Assembly (NCBI RefSeq): GCF_000344805.1
Contig: NC_020453.1
Location: 1,674,001-1,738,000 of the forward strand
DNA: 64,000 nucleotides
DNA from: Bradyrhizobium oligotrophicum S58
Lineage (GTDB): Bacteria; Pseudomonadota; Alphaproteobacteria; Rhizobiales; Xanthobacteraceae
Direction of reading: 5' to 3'
How positions within the stretch are numbered: position 1 is the first letter of the stretch; every line of letters begins with the position of its first letter. Positions 27,201-42,200 of this stretch are shown here, piece after piece. The notes beneath the pieces are model-generated. The model saw only the letters and a list, made by a program, of their open reading frames with translations. It made no database searches and was not told the DNA's origin. A program made the position numbers and the translations under genes.

Positions 27201-30200
27201 CCGCTGACACCAGCCATGGTGCCGGTGGCGAGGTCACCTGGACCTATCAGGTCGACAATAGCAGCGTTCAATTCCTGCGTGACGGCCAGACCGTCACCGA
27301 GATCTATGCGGTCACGGTCAGCGATGGCCATGGCGGACTGACGACGCAGAACGTGACCGTCACGGTCACCGGCACCGAGGACGCACCGCTGCTGACCGCC
27401 GGCGGCACGGGCGCGGTGACCGAAGCTGCCGATGCCTCCGCACAGGACATCGCGCCGATCACCGGCGCGCTTGCGGTGACCGATCTGGATATCGGCGACA
27501 CGCTCTCGGCCTCGATCGTCGGATCGCCCGCCGTCACCCTCGACGGCCACGCCTTCTCGCTGCCGGCGGGGGCTGCCGCACTGATCGACCACGCGCTGTC
27601 GTTCCAGACTGGCGTCACATCGAATGGCGGCGCAGCAGGCATCGGCTGGAGCTACGATCCCGCGGCGGCCAATCTCGATTTCCTGCGCGCGGGACAGCAG
27701 CTCGTTCTGACCTACACCGTCGCCGTCAATGACGGGCTTCGCGACAGCGGCACGCAGACGGTGGCGATCACCATCACCGGCACCAATGATTTGCCGACCA
27801 TCAGCAGCAGCGCGGTTGCGGTTGATGAGGCCGGCGACGCCCACGCCCAGGCGATCTCGCTGGGTGGCACCATCGCGGTCACCGATCTCGACGTCGGCGA
27901 TACGCTGACGGCTTCGGTCACCGGCACGCCGGTCGTCATGCTGGATGGCCACGCCTTCACGCTGCCGACCGGGGCGGCTGCGCTGATTGACAGCGTGGCC
28001 TTGTCGTTCGACAACGCCGGACACCTGTCGAACGGCGGCACTACCGGCATCGGCTGGACCTACCAGCCGGGCGCTGCGGATCTGGACTTTCTGAAGCAAG
28101 GCCAGACGCTGACGCTCACCTACGCCGTCGAGGTCAGCGACGGCACGGGGACCAGCGCGCCGCAGACCGTGACCATCACCATCGACGGCACCAACGACGC
28201 GCCGGTGGCGGTCGCCGACAGCTACACGACAGCCGAAGACGCGCCGCTGACGATCGCGAGCGCAGGCGTGCTCGCCAACGACCACGATGCCGAGGGCGAT
28301 GCGCTCAGCGCCATCCTGGTCAATGGTCCCACTCACGGCACGCTCACGCTGAATCACGACGGCTCGTTCACCTACACGCCATCAGCCGACTACAACGGCG
28401 TCGACAGCTTCACCTACAAGGCCAATGACGGCCTCACCGATTCCGGGACCGCGACCGTCAACATCACGGTCACGCCGGTGAACGACCCGGCTATCATCTC
28501 GGGCGTCAGCAGCGGCCCGGTGATCGAGGCCGGTGGCGTGAACAACGCGACGCAGGGAATAGCGACCGCGACCGGCGTGCTCACCGATACCGACGTCGAC
28601 AATCCCGCCAACACCTTCACCGCTGTCGCGACGCCGACGGTGAGCGCCGGCGGCTACGGCACCTACACCATGACCTCGGGCGGGTCGTGGACCTACCATC
28701 TCGATGACGGCAACAGCGCGGTGCAGGCGCTCAATGCGGGCGCCACGCTCACCGACACGTTCACGGTCACGACCGTTGATGGCACGGCGCAGGTGGTGAC
28801 CATCACCATCAACGGCGCCAATGACGCGGCTGTCGTGTCGGGCACGACGAGCGGCACGGTGACCGAGGCGGGCGGTCTCAACAACGGCACGCCGGGAATA
28901 CCGACCGCGACGGGCACGTTGACCGACAGCGACGTCGACAATCCGGCCAACACTTTTACCGTGGTCGCGACGCCGACGGCGAGCACGGGCGGCTACGGTA
29001 CCTACACCATGACCTCCGGCGGGGCATGGACCTACCATCTCGATGACGGCAATAGCGCGGTGCAGGCGCTCAATGCCGGCGCCACCCTGACCGACACGTT
29101 CACGGTGACGACCATCGATGGCACCGCGCAGGTGGTGACGGTCACCATCAACGGCGCCAATGATGCGGCGGTGGTGTCGGGGACTGCCAGCGGTTCAGTG
29201 ACTGAGGCGGGCGGCATCAACAACGGCACGCCGGGAACGCCGACCGCGACGGGCACGCTAACCGATATCGACGTCGACAATCCGGCCAATACGTTCACGG
29301 CGGTTGGAACGCCAACCGCGAGCGCGGGCGGCTACGGCGCCTACACGATGACCTCGGGCGGCGTGTGGACGTACACGCTCGACAACAACAATCCCACGGT
29401 GCAGGCGCTCGACGTCGGCGGGACGCTGACCGACACGTTCACGGTGACCACGATCGACGGCACGGCGCAGGTGGTCACGATCACCATCACCGGCACCCAC
29501 GATGTCGCCGGGGTGACGGGCACGATCAGCGGCGCGGTGACCGAGGCGGGCGGCGTCAACAACGGCACGCCGGGAACACCGGTCGCCACCGGCACGCTGA
29601 CGGTCGCCACGGGCGCGTTCGTCGCTGTGGCTGCTGCCACGGCCAGCGCCGGCGGCTACGGCACCTATGTCCTGACGTCATCCGGGGTGTGGACGTATAC
29701 GCTCAATAACAGCAATGCCACGGTCCAGGCGCTCAATGCGGGCGCTGTTCTCACCGACACCTTCACGGTCGCCACGACGGGCGGCAGCACGCAGGTCGTC
29801 ACCATCACGATTGCCGGCACCGATGATGCGCCGGTGCTTTCCGGCGATGCGTCGGCCTCGCTGCTGCAGGGAACGTCGACGGTGATCGCCACCGCCGACC
29901 TCAGCGCCGCCGATATCGACAATACGGCGAGCCAGCTCACCTTCAACGTCAGCAGCACCGTGCACGGCTACGTTGCGCTGTCGGGGGCGCCCGGCGTGGC
30001 GATCGCGAGCTTCACGCAGACCCAGCTCGCCGCGGGGCAGGTGATCTTCGTTCACGACGCGACGCAAAACCCGGCCGCGAGCTTTACGGTCACCGCGACC
30101 GACGGCAGCCTCACCACGGCTGGGATGGCCGTGAACGTCGCCGTCAACAGCGACTTCGTCATCACCAGCAATCTCGATCTCGGCGCCGTCTCCGAGACCA

Positions 30201-33200
30201 TCCACAGCCTGAGCCAGTCCGGCGGCACGCTGTCCGGCACGGGAACGTTGACCGACGCCAACGGCGCGACGTTCACCGGCGGCGCCGAGAGCGGCAGCGG
30301 CGCCACGGTCGTCAATGGCCTGGCGTCGTTCTTCGATGCCGGCAACGAGACCTTCACGCTCGACGGCCGGACGCTCCAACTGCATGGCTCCGCGCAGACC
30401 GGAGCGTTTTCCGGCGACGCGCTGCATCTCAACAACGGCGCGGTGCTCAAGATCGACGCCGGCGTCACCTTCACCGATGCGTCCACGAGCGGCACCGCCT
30501 TCAACATCTCCGCCAGCGCCGGCAATGGCACGGTCAATGTCGCCGGTAGCTATGAGAAGACCGGCGGCGGCACCACGGCGATCTCGACCGCGCTGACCAA
30601 CACCGGAATGATCGATGCCAAGGCCGGCACGCTCGATCTCGCCGGCAGCGTCACCAATTCCGGCACGCTGAAGGCGGAGAGCGGCGGCACGCTTCTGGTC
30701 GCCGGCAACGTCACCGGCTCCGGCGCGGTGATCGTCGACGCCAACAGCACGGTCGAGTTCGGCGGCACTGTCGGGGCCGGGCAGACGATCACGTTCAGCG
30801 GTTCGTCGGCGACGCTGAAGATCGATCATCCCGCCAGCTTCGCCGGCACCATCACCGGCTTCAGCGGTGCGACCGACACGATCGATCTGGCCGGAATCAA
30901 CCACAACTCCGCGCAGTTCTCGCAATCGTTCAATGCGACCACCGGCATCCTGACGGTGACCGATGGCGTCACCACCGCGACGCTGCATTTCAGTGGTGCC
31001 ACCTATGGCTTCGCGGCCACGAGCGACGGCGCCGGCGGCACCCTGATCAAGCCGGCCAACGTCTACATCGTCCACAACGCGGCCGAGCTCAACACGGCGC
31101 TGATCGCCATCAGCCAGGGTGGCTCGGCGGCCGCTGCCAACACCAGCTATTCGATCGAGCTCGCGGCCGATATTTCGGTCACCTCGCTCGGCGCCAATCT
31201 GACGGCGATCAATCTCGCCAGCGGCAGCTCGCTCGTCATCCATGGCGGCGGACATGCGCTGGATGGCGGCAACGCCTATCGCGGCCTGTTCGTGTACGAT
31301 GGCAATGTCACCATCGACAATCTCGCTATCAATCACACCCTTGCGCAGGGCGGCGCCGGAGGCACACAGGGCGGCGGCGGCGGTGCTGGATTGGGTGGCG
31401 GCCTGTTCGTTGCCGCCGGCGCCACGGTGTCGATCAGCGACGTCAGCTTCAGCGGCGACAGGGCGGTCGGCGGCAACGGCGGTGGCCTCGATGGTGGCGC
31501 TAACTGGGGGGCCGGCGGCGGCGGCATGGGATCGGCCGCCGGTGCCAACACCGGACAATATCGGCACGACTACTCGGCCCCGAACGGCCATGGCTATGTC
31601 GCAACAGCGGTGAACGGCACCTCCGGGGGCGGTATCGGGCTCAACGTTCCCGGCCAGCCCGGCCTAGCGCATGGCGGTGCCGGCGGTGCGTGGACCGGCG
31701 GAAGCCTCCGCAGCTACACGGCGGCTGCCACCGGCGGGTTCGGCGGCGGCGGCGGCGGCGGCTTCTATGCCTATGGAAACAGCCCGGAGAGCACCCCCCA
31801 AGGTTTGGTCGATCATATCTCGAGGGTAGGCTCCAACGGCGGCAACGGCGGCTTCGGCGGCGGCGGCGGTGGCGGGGCGAGCGGCTCGGCCCAATTGCAC
31901 AGCACCGGCGGCACCGGTGGGTTCGGCGGCGGTGGCGGCGGCGGATACTCTGGCGGTGCCGGCGGCTACGGCGGCGGCGCTGGTGGCGGCAAGGTCAACT
32001 ACGTCCTGCTCGGCTCCGGCGGCGGTGGCCTCGGCGCCGGCGGCGACATCTTCGTCCAGGAAGGCGGACATCTGATCGTCGGCGGTGGCTCGCTGTCGGG
32101 AGGGACTGTCGCCGGCGGCGCCCCAGGTGCGATCAGCACATCAGCGCAAGGCGGCCAGGCGCTCGGCTCCGGCATCTTCATCCAGGGCAACCAGACGGTC
32201 ACCTTCGCGCCGGCCTCCGGCGACGATCTCACCATCTCCGACGTCATCGCCGATCAGCACGGCAATGGCGGCACCGGCAATGTCGAGATTTCCGGTGCCG
32301 GCATCGTGCATTTCGCCGCGGCCAACAGCTATGTCGGCACGACCACCGTCGACGCCGGCGCGACGCTCGACATTGAGGCGGCCGGCGGGCTGGGAACGGG
32401 CGCGGTTACCGACAACGGCATCCTCAACATCAACGCCGCGACGACGTTTGCGAGCACGGTCAGCGACGGCGGCGTCCTCAACGTCAACGCGGCAACGACC
32501 TTTGCCGCCGCAGTCACCGACAGCGGCATTCTCAACGTCAATGCGGTCACGACCTTCGCGAGCACGGTCACCGACAACGCCACGCTGAACGTCAATGCGG
32601 CGACCACGTTCGCGAACACCGTCACCGACAACGGCGCGCTGAACATCAACGCGTCGGCGATCTTCCAGGGCACGGTCGTCAACAACGGCACCGTCACCAT
32701 CAATGCCGCCAACGCCGATTTCGCCGGATCCATCACCGGCACCGGCACGATCAACTTCGGGACGTCGGGCGGGACGGCCGTGTTCGAGCACGGCGTGCCG
32801 ACCCAGACCATCTCGGGATTTGCCAATGGCGACGTCATCGACCTCCGGTCGGTGGTGGCGACCACGGTCGTCGTTGGTGCCAACAATGTCGTGACGCTGA
32901 AGGATTCCGGCGGCATTGCGGTCGCGACCCTGCATTTCGATCCGGCGCAGACGCTTGGGCCGTTCGGCGTGACCAGCGACGGCCAGGGCGGCACCAAGGT
33001 CGTTGCCATCCAGACCAGCTTCAACGTCAGCTCGGCTGCCGATCTGACCGCTGCGCTGACCGCGATCAGCCAGGGCGGCACGTCCTATGCGAAGAACGTC
33101 GCCTACACGATCCACTTCGCCAGCGACATTTCGCTGGCTTCGCTCGCGCCCACCGCGCAGCTCGCGGCGATCAACCTCGACCGCGGCAGTTCGCTGCTGA

Positions 33201-36200
33201 TCGACGGCGTAGGCTTCACGCTCGACGGCGCCAATGCCCATCGCGGCTTCCTCGAATATGCCGGCAATGTAAGACTCCAGAATCTCACGATCGCGCACAC
33301 GCTGGCGCAGGGTGGCGATGGCGGCCTTGGCGGTGGCGGTGGCGGCGCCGGGCTCGGTGGCGGCCTGTTTGTCGCGGCCGGCGCATCGGCGACGATCGCC
33401 AACGTGACCTTCCTCGACAACGCGGCCCATGGCGGCGACGGCGGTGGCGTGAACCCGGCCGGCCGGATTTTTCAAGGCGGCGCCGGTGGCGGCGGCATGG
33501 GCATCGATGGAGCCGCCGGCTCCACGACTGGGGTGTACCATCTCAACCACTACCAGAACTTGACCGGCTGGGGCTATGCGGGCGGCGCCGGCGGCGGACT
33601 CGGCCTGTCGAATCTTGCGGACGGAGGCGGCGCAGGAGGGACGTCGTATCGCGGATCGTCCCCAACCTCCGGCGCCTTTGGCGGTGGCGGCGGCGGCGGC
33701 AGCGCCTTTCTCGCTTACCTAAGAGCCGGAAGCCCCGGTGCACAGGGCGGCTTCGGCGGCGGCGGCGGTGCCGGTGGCGGCTACAACAGCAGCAGTCTCT
33801 ACGGTAACGGCGCCGACAGTGCCGGCGGCAATGGCGGCTTTGGCGGTGGTGGCGGCGGCGGGGGGTTTCGCGGCCACGATGGCCTCGGCGGATTTGGCGC
33901 CGGCAATGGCGGCGTCGCGCTCGCCTATCTTGCCAACGGATTTTTCCAGGCGAGGATCGGCAATGTTGGCGGCGGCGGGCTCGGTGCCGGCGGCGGCGTC
34001 TTCGTCCAGGAAGGCGGCACGCTGATCCTCGAGAGCGGCTCGCTGTCCGGCGGCTCCGTGGCCGGCGGCGCCGCGGGTGCCATCCAGGCGGCTCATCAGT
34101 TGTACGATATGCCGGGCGCCGGCCAGGGGCTCGGCAGCGGCATCTTCTTCCAGGGCAATCAGTCGATCGTCCTCGCGCCGACGGCGGGGAATGCGATCAC
34201 GATTGCCGATGGGATCGCCGACCAGGGCGGCAATGGCGGCAGCGTTTCGTTCGAGATCAAGGGGCCCGGCACCGTCGAGTTCGACGGCGCCAATTCCTAT
34301 GTTGGCGGCACCACGATCGATGCCGGCGCCAAGCTCACGCTCGGCGGCCAGGGGACGCTCGGCAGCGGCGCCGTCGTCGACAATGGCGACCTCATCATTT
34401 CGCATTCCGGCACGTTCGGCAATGCGTTCAACGGCAGCGGTGATCTCGGGCTCGGCGCCCAGGTCATCAATGTCACCTTCACCGCTTCCGTTTCGCTTGG
34501 TGGCTTACTCGACCTCGGCAATGGCGACAATGTCGCCGCCTTCAACGGCGGGCTGTCGGGTGTTCAATCGATCAATTTCGGCACGGGGATTCAGACGCTG
34601 TCCGTCGCGGGCGCGATGCCGGGCGCGGTGGTACACGGCTTTGGCGCCGGCGATACGATCGACCTGACCACGGTCAACGCAACCGGCATCGGCAGCTTCG
34701 TCAACAACGTGCTGACGCTGACCGGGCCCGGCGGCACGCCGGTCGCAACCATTCATTTCGATCCGGCCCAGCAGAATCTCGCGCCGCACGGCTTCCTGCT
34801 GGTGTCCGATGGCGCCGGAGGAACCGACGTCATCCTCAACGAGGTGCCGGTCTACCGCGTATCGACTGCGGCGCAGCTCGCCCGCGCGATCAATGAGATC
34901 AGCGTCGGCGGCGCGTTCTCCGCCGCCAACCAGAACTACGAGATCGACATCGTCGGCAGCTTCACGCTGGACCGCGCGCTGCCCGACATCAATCTCGCCA
35001 GCGGCGACACGCTGACGATCCATGGCATCGGCCATGAGATCGACGGCGCCGCCACCTATGCCGGCTTCGTCCTGCGATCCGGCGATGTGACGATTGATCA
35101 CCTGACCGTCGCCGACTTCATCCGGTACGGCGGTGACGGGTCGTCTCCGGGAAGTGAGTCGAAGTTTGGCGGCGGCGGTGGTGGGCTCGGCGCCGGCGGC
35201 GCGTTGTTCGTGGGTGCCGGCAGCTCGGCGAGCCTGACCGATGTCGCTTTCACCGACAATCATGTCGTCGGCGGACATGGCGGTCAGGGCGGCTACTACG
35301 CACCGAGGGTGCCGAATGGCGATCAGGGAATCTCGACGGGAGGCGCATCGAGCCCGGGGCAGGTGGGATTCGGCTATGGCGGGGCGGGTGGTCATTTCAC
35401 CGCCAATGGAGGCGGCGGCAGTTTCGGCGGTGGCGGTGGCGGCGGCGGCGGCGGACGCAGTCCGGTCGCATACTTTCCGCCCGGCGGCGGCGGTGGCGGT
35501 GGTTATGGCGCCGGCATGGGCGGCGTTGGAACCTCGGGGGGCGGAGGTGGCGGCGGTGGCGGTGGCGGCGGCGCGGGCCTCGGCGGCGCGGTCTTCGTCG
35601 CTTCCGGCGGTGCGCTGAACATCACCGACTGGACCTTCTCCAACAATGCTGCAACCGGCGGCGCCGGCGGCGGCAGCCTATGGGGTACCAGCGGGACGGC
35701 GGGCCAGGGCATCGGCAACGATCTCTTCAACTACGGCGGCACCATCGGCCTGAACTCCAGCGCCGGACAAACGCTCACGATCGATCAGTACGTCGCCGGC
35801 ACGCAAGGCACCTTCAACATCTACGCGTCCGGAATCGTCGTGCTGTCTCAGGGCATCGGCACCGGCGTGCTCAACATTTCCGGCGCCGGCAATGTCACGG
35901 TGCTCAACGACATCACGGCCACCGCCATCAACGTGACGGGGGCGGGCAATGTGCTGCTGCAGGGCGAATTCCATGGCCAGCAGTCCATCACCCACACCGG
36001 CACCGGCACGCTGACGATCAAGCCGGTCTACAACGTCTCGACGGCGGCCGAACTCGTCACCGCCATTCAGACCATCGACGGCAATCCGATCTCGGGCTTG
36101 CCCGTCAACTACGTCATCAATGTCACCGCGGACCTGAACCTGAGCGCGGTGCTGCCATTCCTGACGATCGCGGCCGGAGACACGCTGACATTCGAAGGCA

Positions 36201-39200
36201 ACGGCCACATCATCGACGGCGGCAACCTCTATGGCGGCTTCACGGTCCAGTCCGGCGTCGTCACCTTTGATAACGTCACCATGCAGCACATGGTCGAGCG
36301 CGGTCAGGACGGCTTTGCCGGCATCACCAATCTCGGCCAGGCGGCGGCCGCGGGCGGCGGCGGCGGCGGTGGTCTCGGCGCGGGCGGCGCCTTTTACATC
36401 GGCAGTGGTGGCTCGGCGACGCTGACCAACGTCAATGTGCTGAGCAACCAAGCCGTCGGTGGCAATGGCGGCGCTGGCATCGGGACCTACTCGAGTCCCA
36501 ATGGCGGATCCCGGGGCGGCGGTGGCGGCGCCACCAATAGTGGGCTGACCGGAGTCAAGTCGGGCGGCGACGGCGGCAACTGGAACACGTCCGGCGGCGG
36601 CTTTGGCGGCGGCGGCGGCCTGGGGGGTGGTGGCGGCGGCGGATATGGTCCCTGGCACGCGGCCGGCATTCCCTGGGCTTTTCAATATCCGGGCGGCGCC
36701 GGTGGTTATGGCGCTGGCGCCGGCGGCAGGGCCGCTTTCGACGGCAACAACCATGAGCACGGCGGCGGCGGTGGCGGCGGCGCCGGACTTGGCGGCGGCA
36801 TCTTCGTTGCGTCCGGTGGCTCGCTGATCATTGGTGGCAGCACATCCGTTGCCGGCAACGCGGTGCAGGGCGGCCTCGGCGGCGCGGGTGCGAACTCCGG
36901 CGCCAATGGCGGCGGCATCGGCGCGGGCCTCTTCACCGCGTCGAGCAATGTCACGCTGGCGCCTTCGCTCGGGCAGACGGTCCATATTTCCGATGCGATC
37001 GCCGGCAACATGACCGGGACGCTCCATATCGACGGCGCCGGCATCGTCGTGTTGGACGCGATCGCGGCAACGGTCATTGACATCACCGGCAGCAGCGCGC
37101 TGACGCTGCCTGCCTCGCTCGTCAACGACTCCCTGACCGTGTCGGGTTCGGCCACCTACACGGTCACTTCGAGTGGCTTCAGCGGCGCCGGCTACTTCGG
37201 CGCCTCCGGTTATGGCGTGCTCACGATCGCCGTTACGGAGACGGTGACCGGCGGTGTTCGGCTCGCCGACCACGGCACGGTCGAGCTTGCCGCCGCCAAT
37301 GCCGCCGGCAGCGGCGCGATCACCTTCCAGTCGGGTGCGCAGGCGACCCTGATCATCGATCAGGGCGACACGCCGACCAACGAGATCGACGGCTTCCTTC
37401 CCGGCGATACCATCAAGCTGGCCGGCTTTGCCGCCGGCGCGACCGCTGTGCTCGGTGCCGCCAATGTGCTCACGGTCAGCGACGGCACGCACAGCGCCCA
37501 GCTTCATCTCAACCCGAGCTTCGATTACTCGACCGCTCAGTTCAGCGTGACCGCCTACAACGGCGGCATCGCGCTGACCGAGATCATCGCGCCGAAGATC
37601 ACGCTCGTCGGCCAGCCGCTGAACGGCAACCAGGTCGTGCTCAGCGGCAACGGGGCGCCGGGCAGCACCGTCCAGATCTTCATCGACGGCAATCAGGTCG
37701 GCACCGCCACGCCGGATGGCGCCGGACGTTTCACGTTCTCGACCTCGGCGCTTGCCGATGGCGAGTATCATGTCACGGCAACGCAGACGGCCTCCGGCCA
37801 AGCGCCGATCACGACCTCGCTCGTCGTCGACGTGCTGCCGAGCGCACCGTCGATCGCGCTGGCGCCCGGACAGACGCTGCTGGCCACCAATGTCGGCGTG
37901 GATCTGCAGGGCAGCGGCGAACCGAACCAGACCGTCACGCTGCATCTCAGCGGTCCCGGCGGCAGCTCCCTGACATACACCACGGCAACCGACGGCAGCG
38001 GCAATTACGACTTCGTCACGCCGAACCTGCCTGACGGCCACTACACACTCAATGTGACCGAGACCAACGCGGCTGGCCTCGTCAGCCCGTCGTCGGGCGT
38101 GCTCGGCTTCGACGTCCATCCGAAAGCCCCTGTCATCGCCGTGGTCGGGCAGCCGCTCGACGGTGGCAGGATCGAGGTGGCCGGCAGCGCCGATCCGAAC
38201 ATCACGGTCAACATCTGGGTCCGCAATCAGTCCGGCGACCAGTTCATCGGCTCCGGCAGGGCCGATGCCACGGGCCATTTCGATTTCACCGCGAGCCAGC
38301 CGATCGGCCACGGCAACTACACGCTGCTCGCACTGGCGCAGGATGCTGCAAACCTGATCAGCGACCAGGCGATCCCGTTCACGTTCCACGTCGATCCGCA
38401 GGCGCCCGTGATCACCTCGATCGTCGGGCAGAGCGTCAACGGCGGCACCGTCGAGATCAAGGGCACTGCGCTGGCGGGCAGCACCGTCACGCTCTATGAG
38501 GGGAGCACTGTGGTCGGATCGGGCGTCGCCAATGGCGCCGGCGTGTTCGATATCGTCACCACCGCCACGTTCGCCGAGGGCGTGCATCCGTTGCGGGCGA
38601 CCGCAGCGGATGCCGACAGCCTGACCAGCCCGCTCTCCACCGCGATCAACGTCACCGTCCTGCCGACCGCGCCGATGATCTCTGCCGTCATCGCGACGGC
38701 GCCGCAGACGATCGAAATTCAAGGCACCGGCGAGGCGGGAGAGACCGTCAAGGTCTATGCCGACGGCACGACCTTGTTGGGCTCGGGTGTGGTCGATCAG
38801 AGCGGGCGTTTCGATTTCAGCGTCGATGCGCCCGGCGGCCACCACGTCATCACCACGACCGAGACCAACAGCGACAATCTGACGAGCCCCGTCTCCGCGG
38901 GCGTTGCGATCGACGTGACGCCGAAGGCGCCCGTCATCACGTCGGTGGCTCCGTTGGTCGCGACACAGATCGATGCCAGCCACGACTTCATCGTCAAGGG
39001 CACCGGCCAGCATGTCGGCGAGACCATCACGCTCTACGCCGATGGTGGCTCTATTCCGATCGGCACGGGCGTCGTCGCAGCCGATGGCACCTTCACCATC
39101 ACGACCACGGTGGCGCTCGCGAACGGCAATCATACGCTGACCGCCACCGATGCGGCGGGTGCCGACGTCAGCGCGCCATCGACCGGCTTTGCGATGTATG

Positions 39201-42200
39201 TCGATCCGGCTCCGGTCACCAATATCAGCCAGGCCGGGGTCGCCGCGGATCACGGCGTCATCGAGCTGCAGGGCACGGGGCAGCCGGGCGACACCATCAC
39301 GCTGATGCTCGGCAACACCGTAATCGGGACCGGCGCTGTCGACGCATCCGGTCATTTCGATGTGACGACCGATCCGGCGGCGGGGGCGCTGCTCGGCCCC
39401 GGCCACCAGCACATCACCGTCGTCCAGACCGACAGCCTCGGTCACGCCAGCCCTGGGGCCACGTTCGATGCCAGCGTCGCGCCCGCCGCGCCGGTCGTTG
39501 CGTCGGTGGTCTCGGTGCCGGACTCGGTCGGGCGCGTCGAGGTGAAGGGCAGCGGCGAGGCCGGCACCATCATCAAGCTCTATGCCGACAACGGCACCAC
39601 GGTGGTCGGTACCGGCACGGTCGATGTATCCGGTCATTTTGATATCACCAGCGACTTCCAGTCGGTCAACGGCGGAGCGCACAGCATCACGGTGACCGCG
39701 ACCACCATCGACGGCATCACGGGGCCGGCCTCGGCGGATGCGAACGTGACGGTCACGCCGGTGGCGAATACCTGGACCATCACCTCCGCGGCCGATCTCG
39801 CCAAGGCGATCGCGGCGATCGACGTCTCCGGCGCGAGCGCGCAGAACGGCGCGCACTACACGTTCGACATCGTCGGTGATCTGCAACTCAGCGATCAGTT
39901 GCCGGCCTTCAATCTTCCGCCGGGCGCCTCGCTCACGATCGCCGGCCACGGCCATGTGCTCGACGCCCACGGCCTTCCGGGCCTGTTCGTCTACGCCGGC
40001 AGCGTCGAGATCGACGATCTCGGAATCATCAATGCCGTGGCGAAGGGCGGCGACAGCAATTTCGGTGGCGGCGGCGGCGCAGGTCTCGGCGGCGGATTGT
40101 TCATCGCATCGGCTGGCGCGGTGACGCTGTCCAACGTCAATTTCGCCAACGACAAGGCGGTCGGCGGCAACAGCAACGGTGGTACGTTCGGCTATTTGGG
40201 GATGGCGCTGTATGGCGGCGGCGGCGGCCTCGGCGGCGCCGGTGGTTTCCAGGGCGGCGGCGGAATTGGCATTCATGCCGCCGGTGCCAGTCATCCGCGG
40301 CCCTACGACACAGGGACAGGCGCTGGTGCCGGTATCGCACTGGGCGCGGCCACAGGTGGCGGACAGGTGATCGGTACGAACCCGGTCTATCTCGGCGGAG
40401 CCAATGGCGGCGGCGGTGGCCAGGGTGCCAGCTTCTACACCAGCGCGGCCTATTTCGGCTTTCCCGGATACGGCAGGCCCGGCGGCGGCGGCGGCATCGG
40501 GGGCGGTGTCGGCACAGTCGATGGCAGCGGCATGATCGACACGGGCGGTGCTGGCGGCTTCGGCGGCGGCGGTGGCGGCGGCGGGTGGGCCCCGTGGCTT
40601 TCGGCCGGTGGATATGGCGGCACCGGCGGCTTCGGTGGGGGCGGCGGCGCCGGCCGGCATGGCGGCGGCAGCGGTGGTTTCGGCGGCGGCGGCGGTGCTG
40701 GCGGCTATGGCACGGTTGGTGCGGGCGGCTTTGGCGGCGGCGCCGGAGGCACAGGCAGCTACGGCGGCGGCGGTCTCGGCGCCGGCGGCGCGATCTTCGT
40801 GCAGCAGGGCGGCACGCTGATCTTCGCCGGCTCCGGCAGCGAGCAGAACGGCGACGTGACGGGCGGCACCGCTGTGACCGGGGCCGGCGCCCATGCGGGC
40901 TCGGCGCTCGGCAGCGGCATCTTCCTGCAAGGCAACCAGACCATCACCTTCGCGCCCGACGCGGCGCATGTCATCACGATCAGCGACGTGATCGCCGACA
41001 TGACCGGCTCGCATGATGCCAGCGGCCAGACCGGCGCGGGACATCTGCTGCTCGATGGCGGCGGCACGCTGGCGCTCGCCGGCGTCAACACCTTCACCGG
41101 CGGCATCACCATCGAGAACGGGACGCTCGATCTCACCGCCCACGGCGCGGCCGGCTCCGGCGCGATCAGCTTCTCTCCGGCCGATCATGCCACGCTGGAA
41201 TTCAGCGCGGTGAATGCGCCTGTCAACGCGATCGAGAATTTCGGCACCCGTGACCAGATCATCGTCGACAACTTCCATGTGACCGGCGAGAGCTATGGCA
41301 ACGGCGTGCTGGTGCTGAACAGCGCGACCGGCTCGGTCAGCCTCACCGTTGGCGGTGCGGACCTGCACGGGCTGTCGGACTTCCAGTTCGCCTTCGACGC
41401 CGCCACAGGCAACACGATCATCACCGGCGGACCCGACCGGTCCGGCGCCGATGTCATCCATGGCGGCCCCGGCGCGCATGTCCTGACCGGCGGCACCGGC
41501 GAGGACGTGTTCTTCTTCCGCGCCACCGATCTCGCCGCTGATGTCACCGACAAGATCACCGATCTGTCGTGGGCAAACGGCAGCGGCGAGCACGACCGCA
41601 TCCATCTCGAAGGCGTCGACCCCAACGCGGTCACGGTGACCAGCATCAATGGTGGCCATGACACCGACATCGCGATCGGCGTCAACGGCGGCACCGCGCA
41701 CATCCTGGTCCAGGGCAGCGGCGCGTCTCCGCTGGAGATCGAATTCCAGAACACGATTCCGACCAGCGATGCGGATCTGAACACGCTGCTGACGCCATCG
41801 ACCATCAACGAAACCGTCGGCCAGTTCACGACCGGCGCCAACCAGCCCTACATCAAATCCCTGGTCAGCTACGGCGCCGACGGCACCGTGGCCGCGCAGG
41901 ACGTCACCAACAATGATGGCTCGCACACCATCACGGTGCAGGCGCCGAATGCGGTGCTGACGGCCTCGGCTGCCAACGACACCTTCGTGTTCCAGTTCGC
42001 CGCGCAGCCGGCGGGCAACGCGACGATCGGCAGCTTCGACGTCGCGCACGATATCCTGCAGCTCAGCCACAGCGTCTATACGGATGCCGCGGCGGCGCTG
42101 GCGGCGATCGCCAATGATCCACACAACGCCGGCAGTCCGGCCGACACCACCATCGCGATCGACGCCAATCATACCATCACGCTGGCGGGGGTGAACCCGA

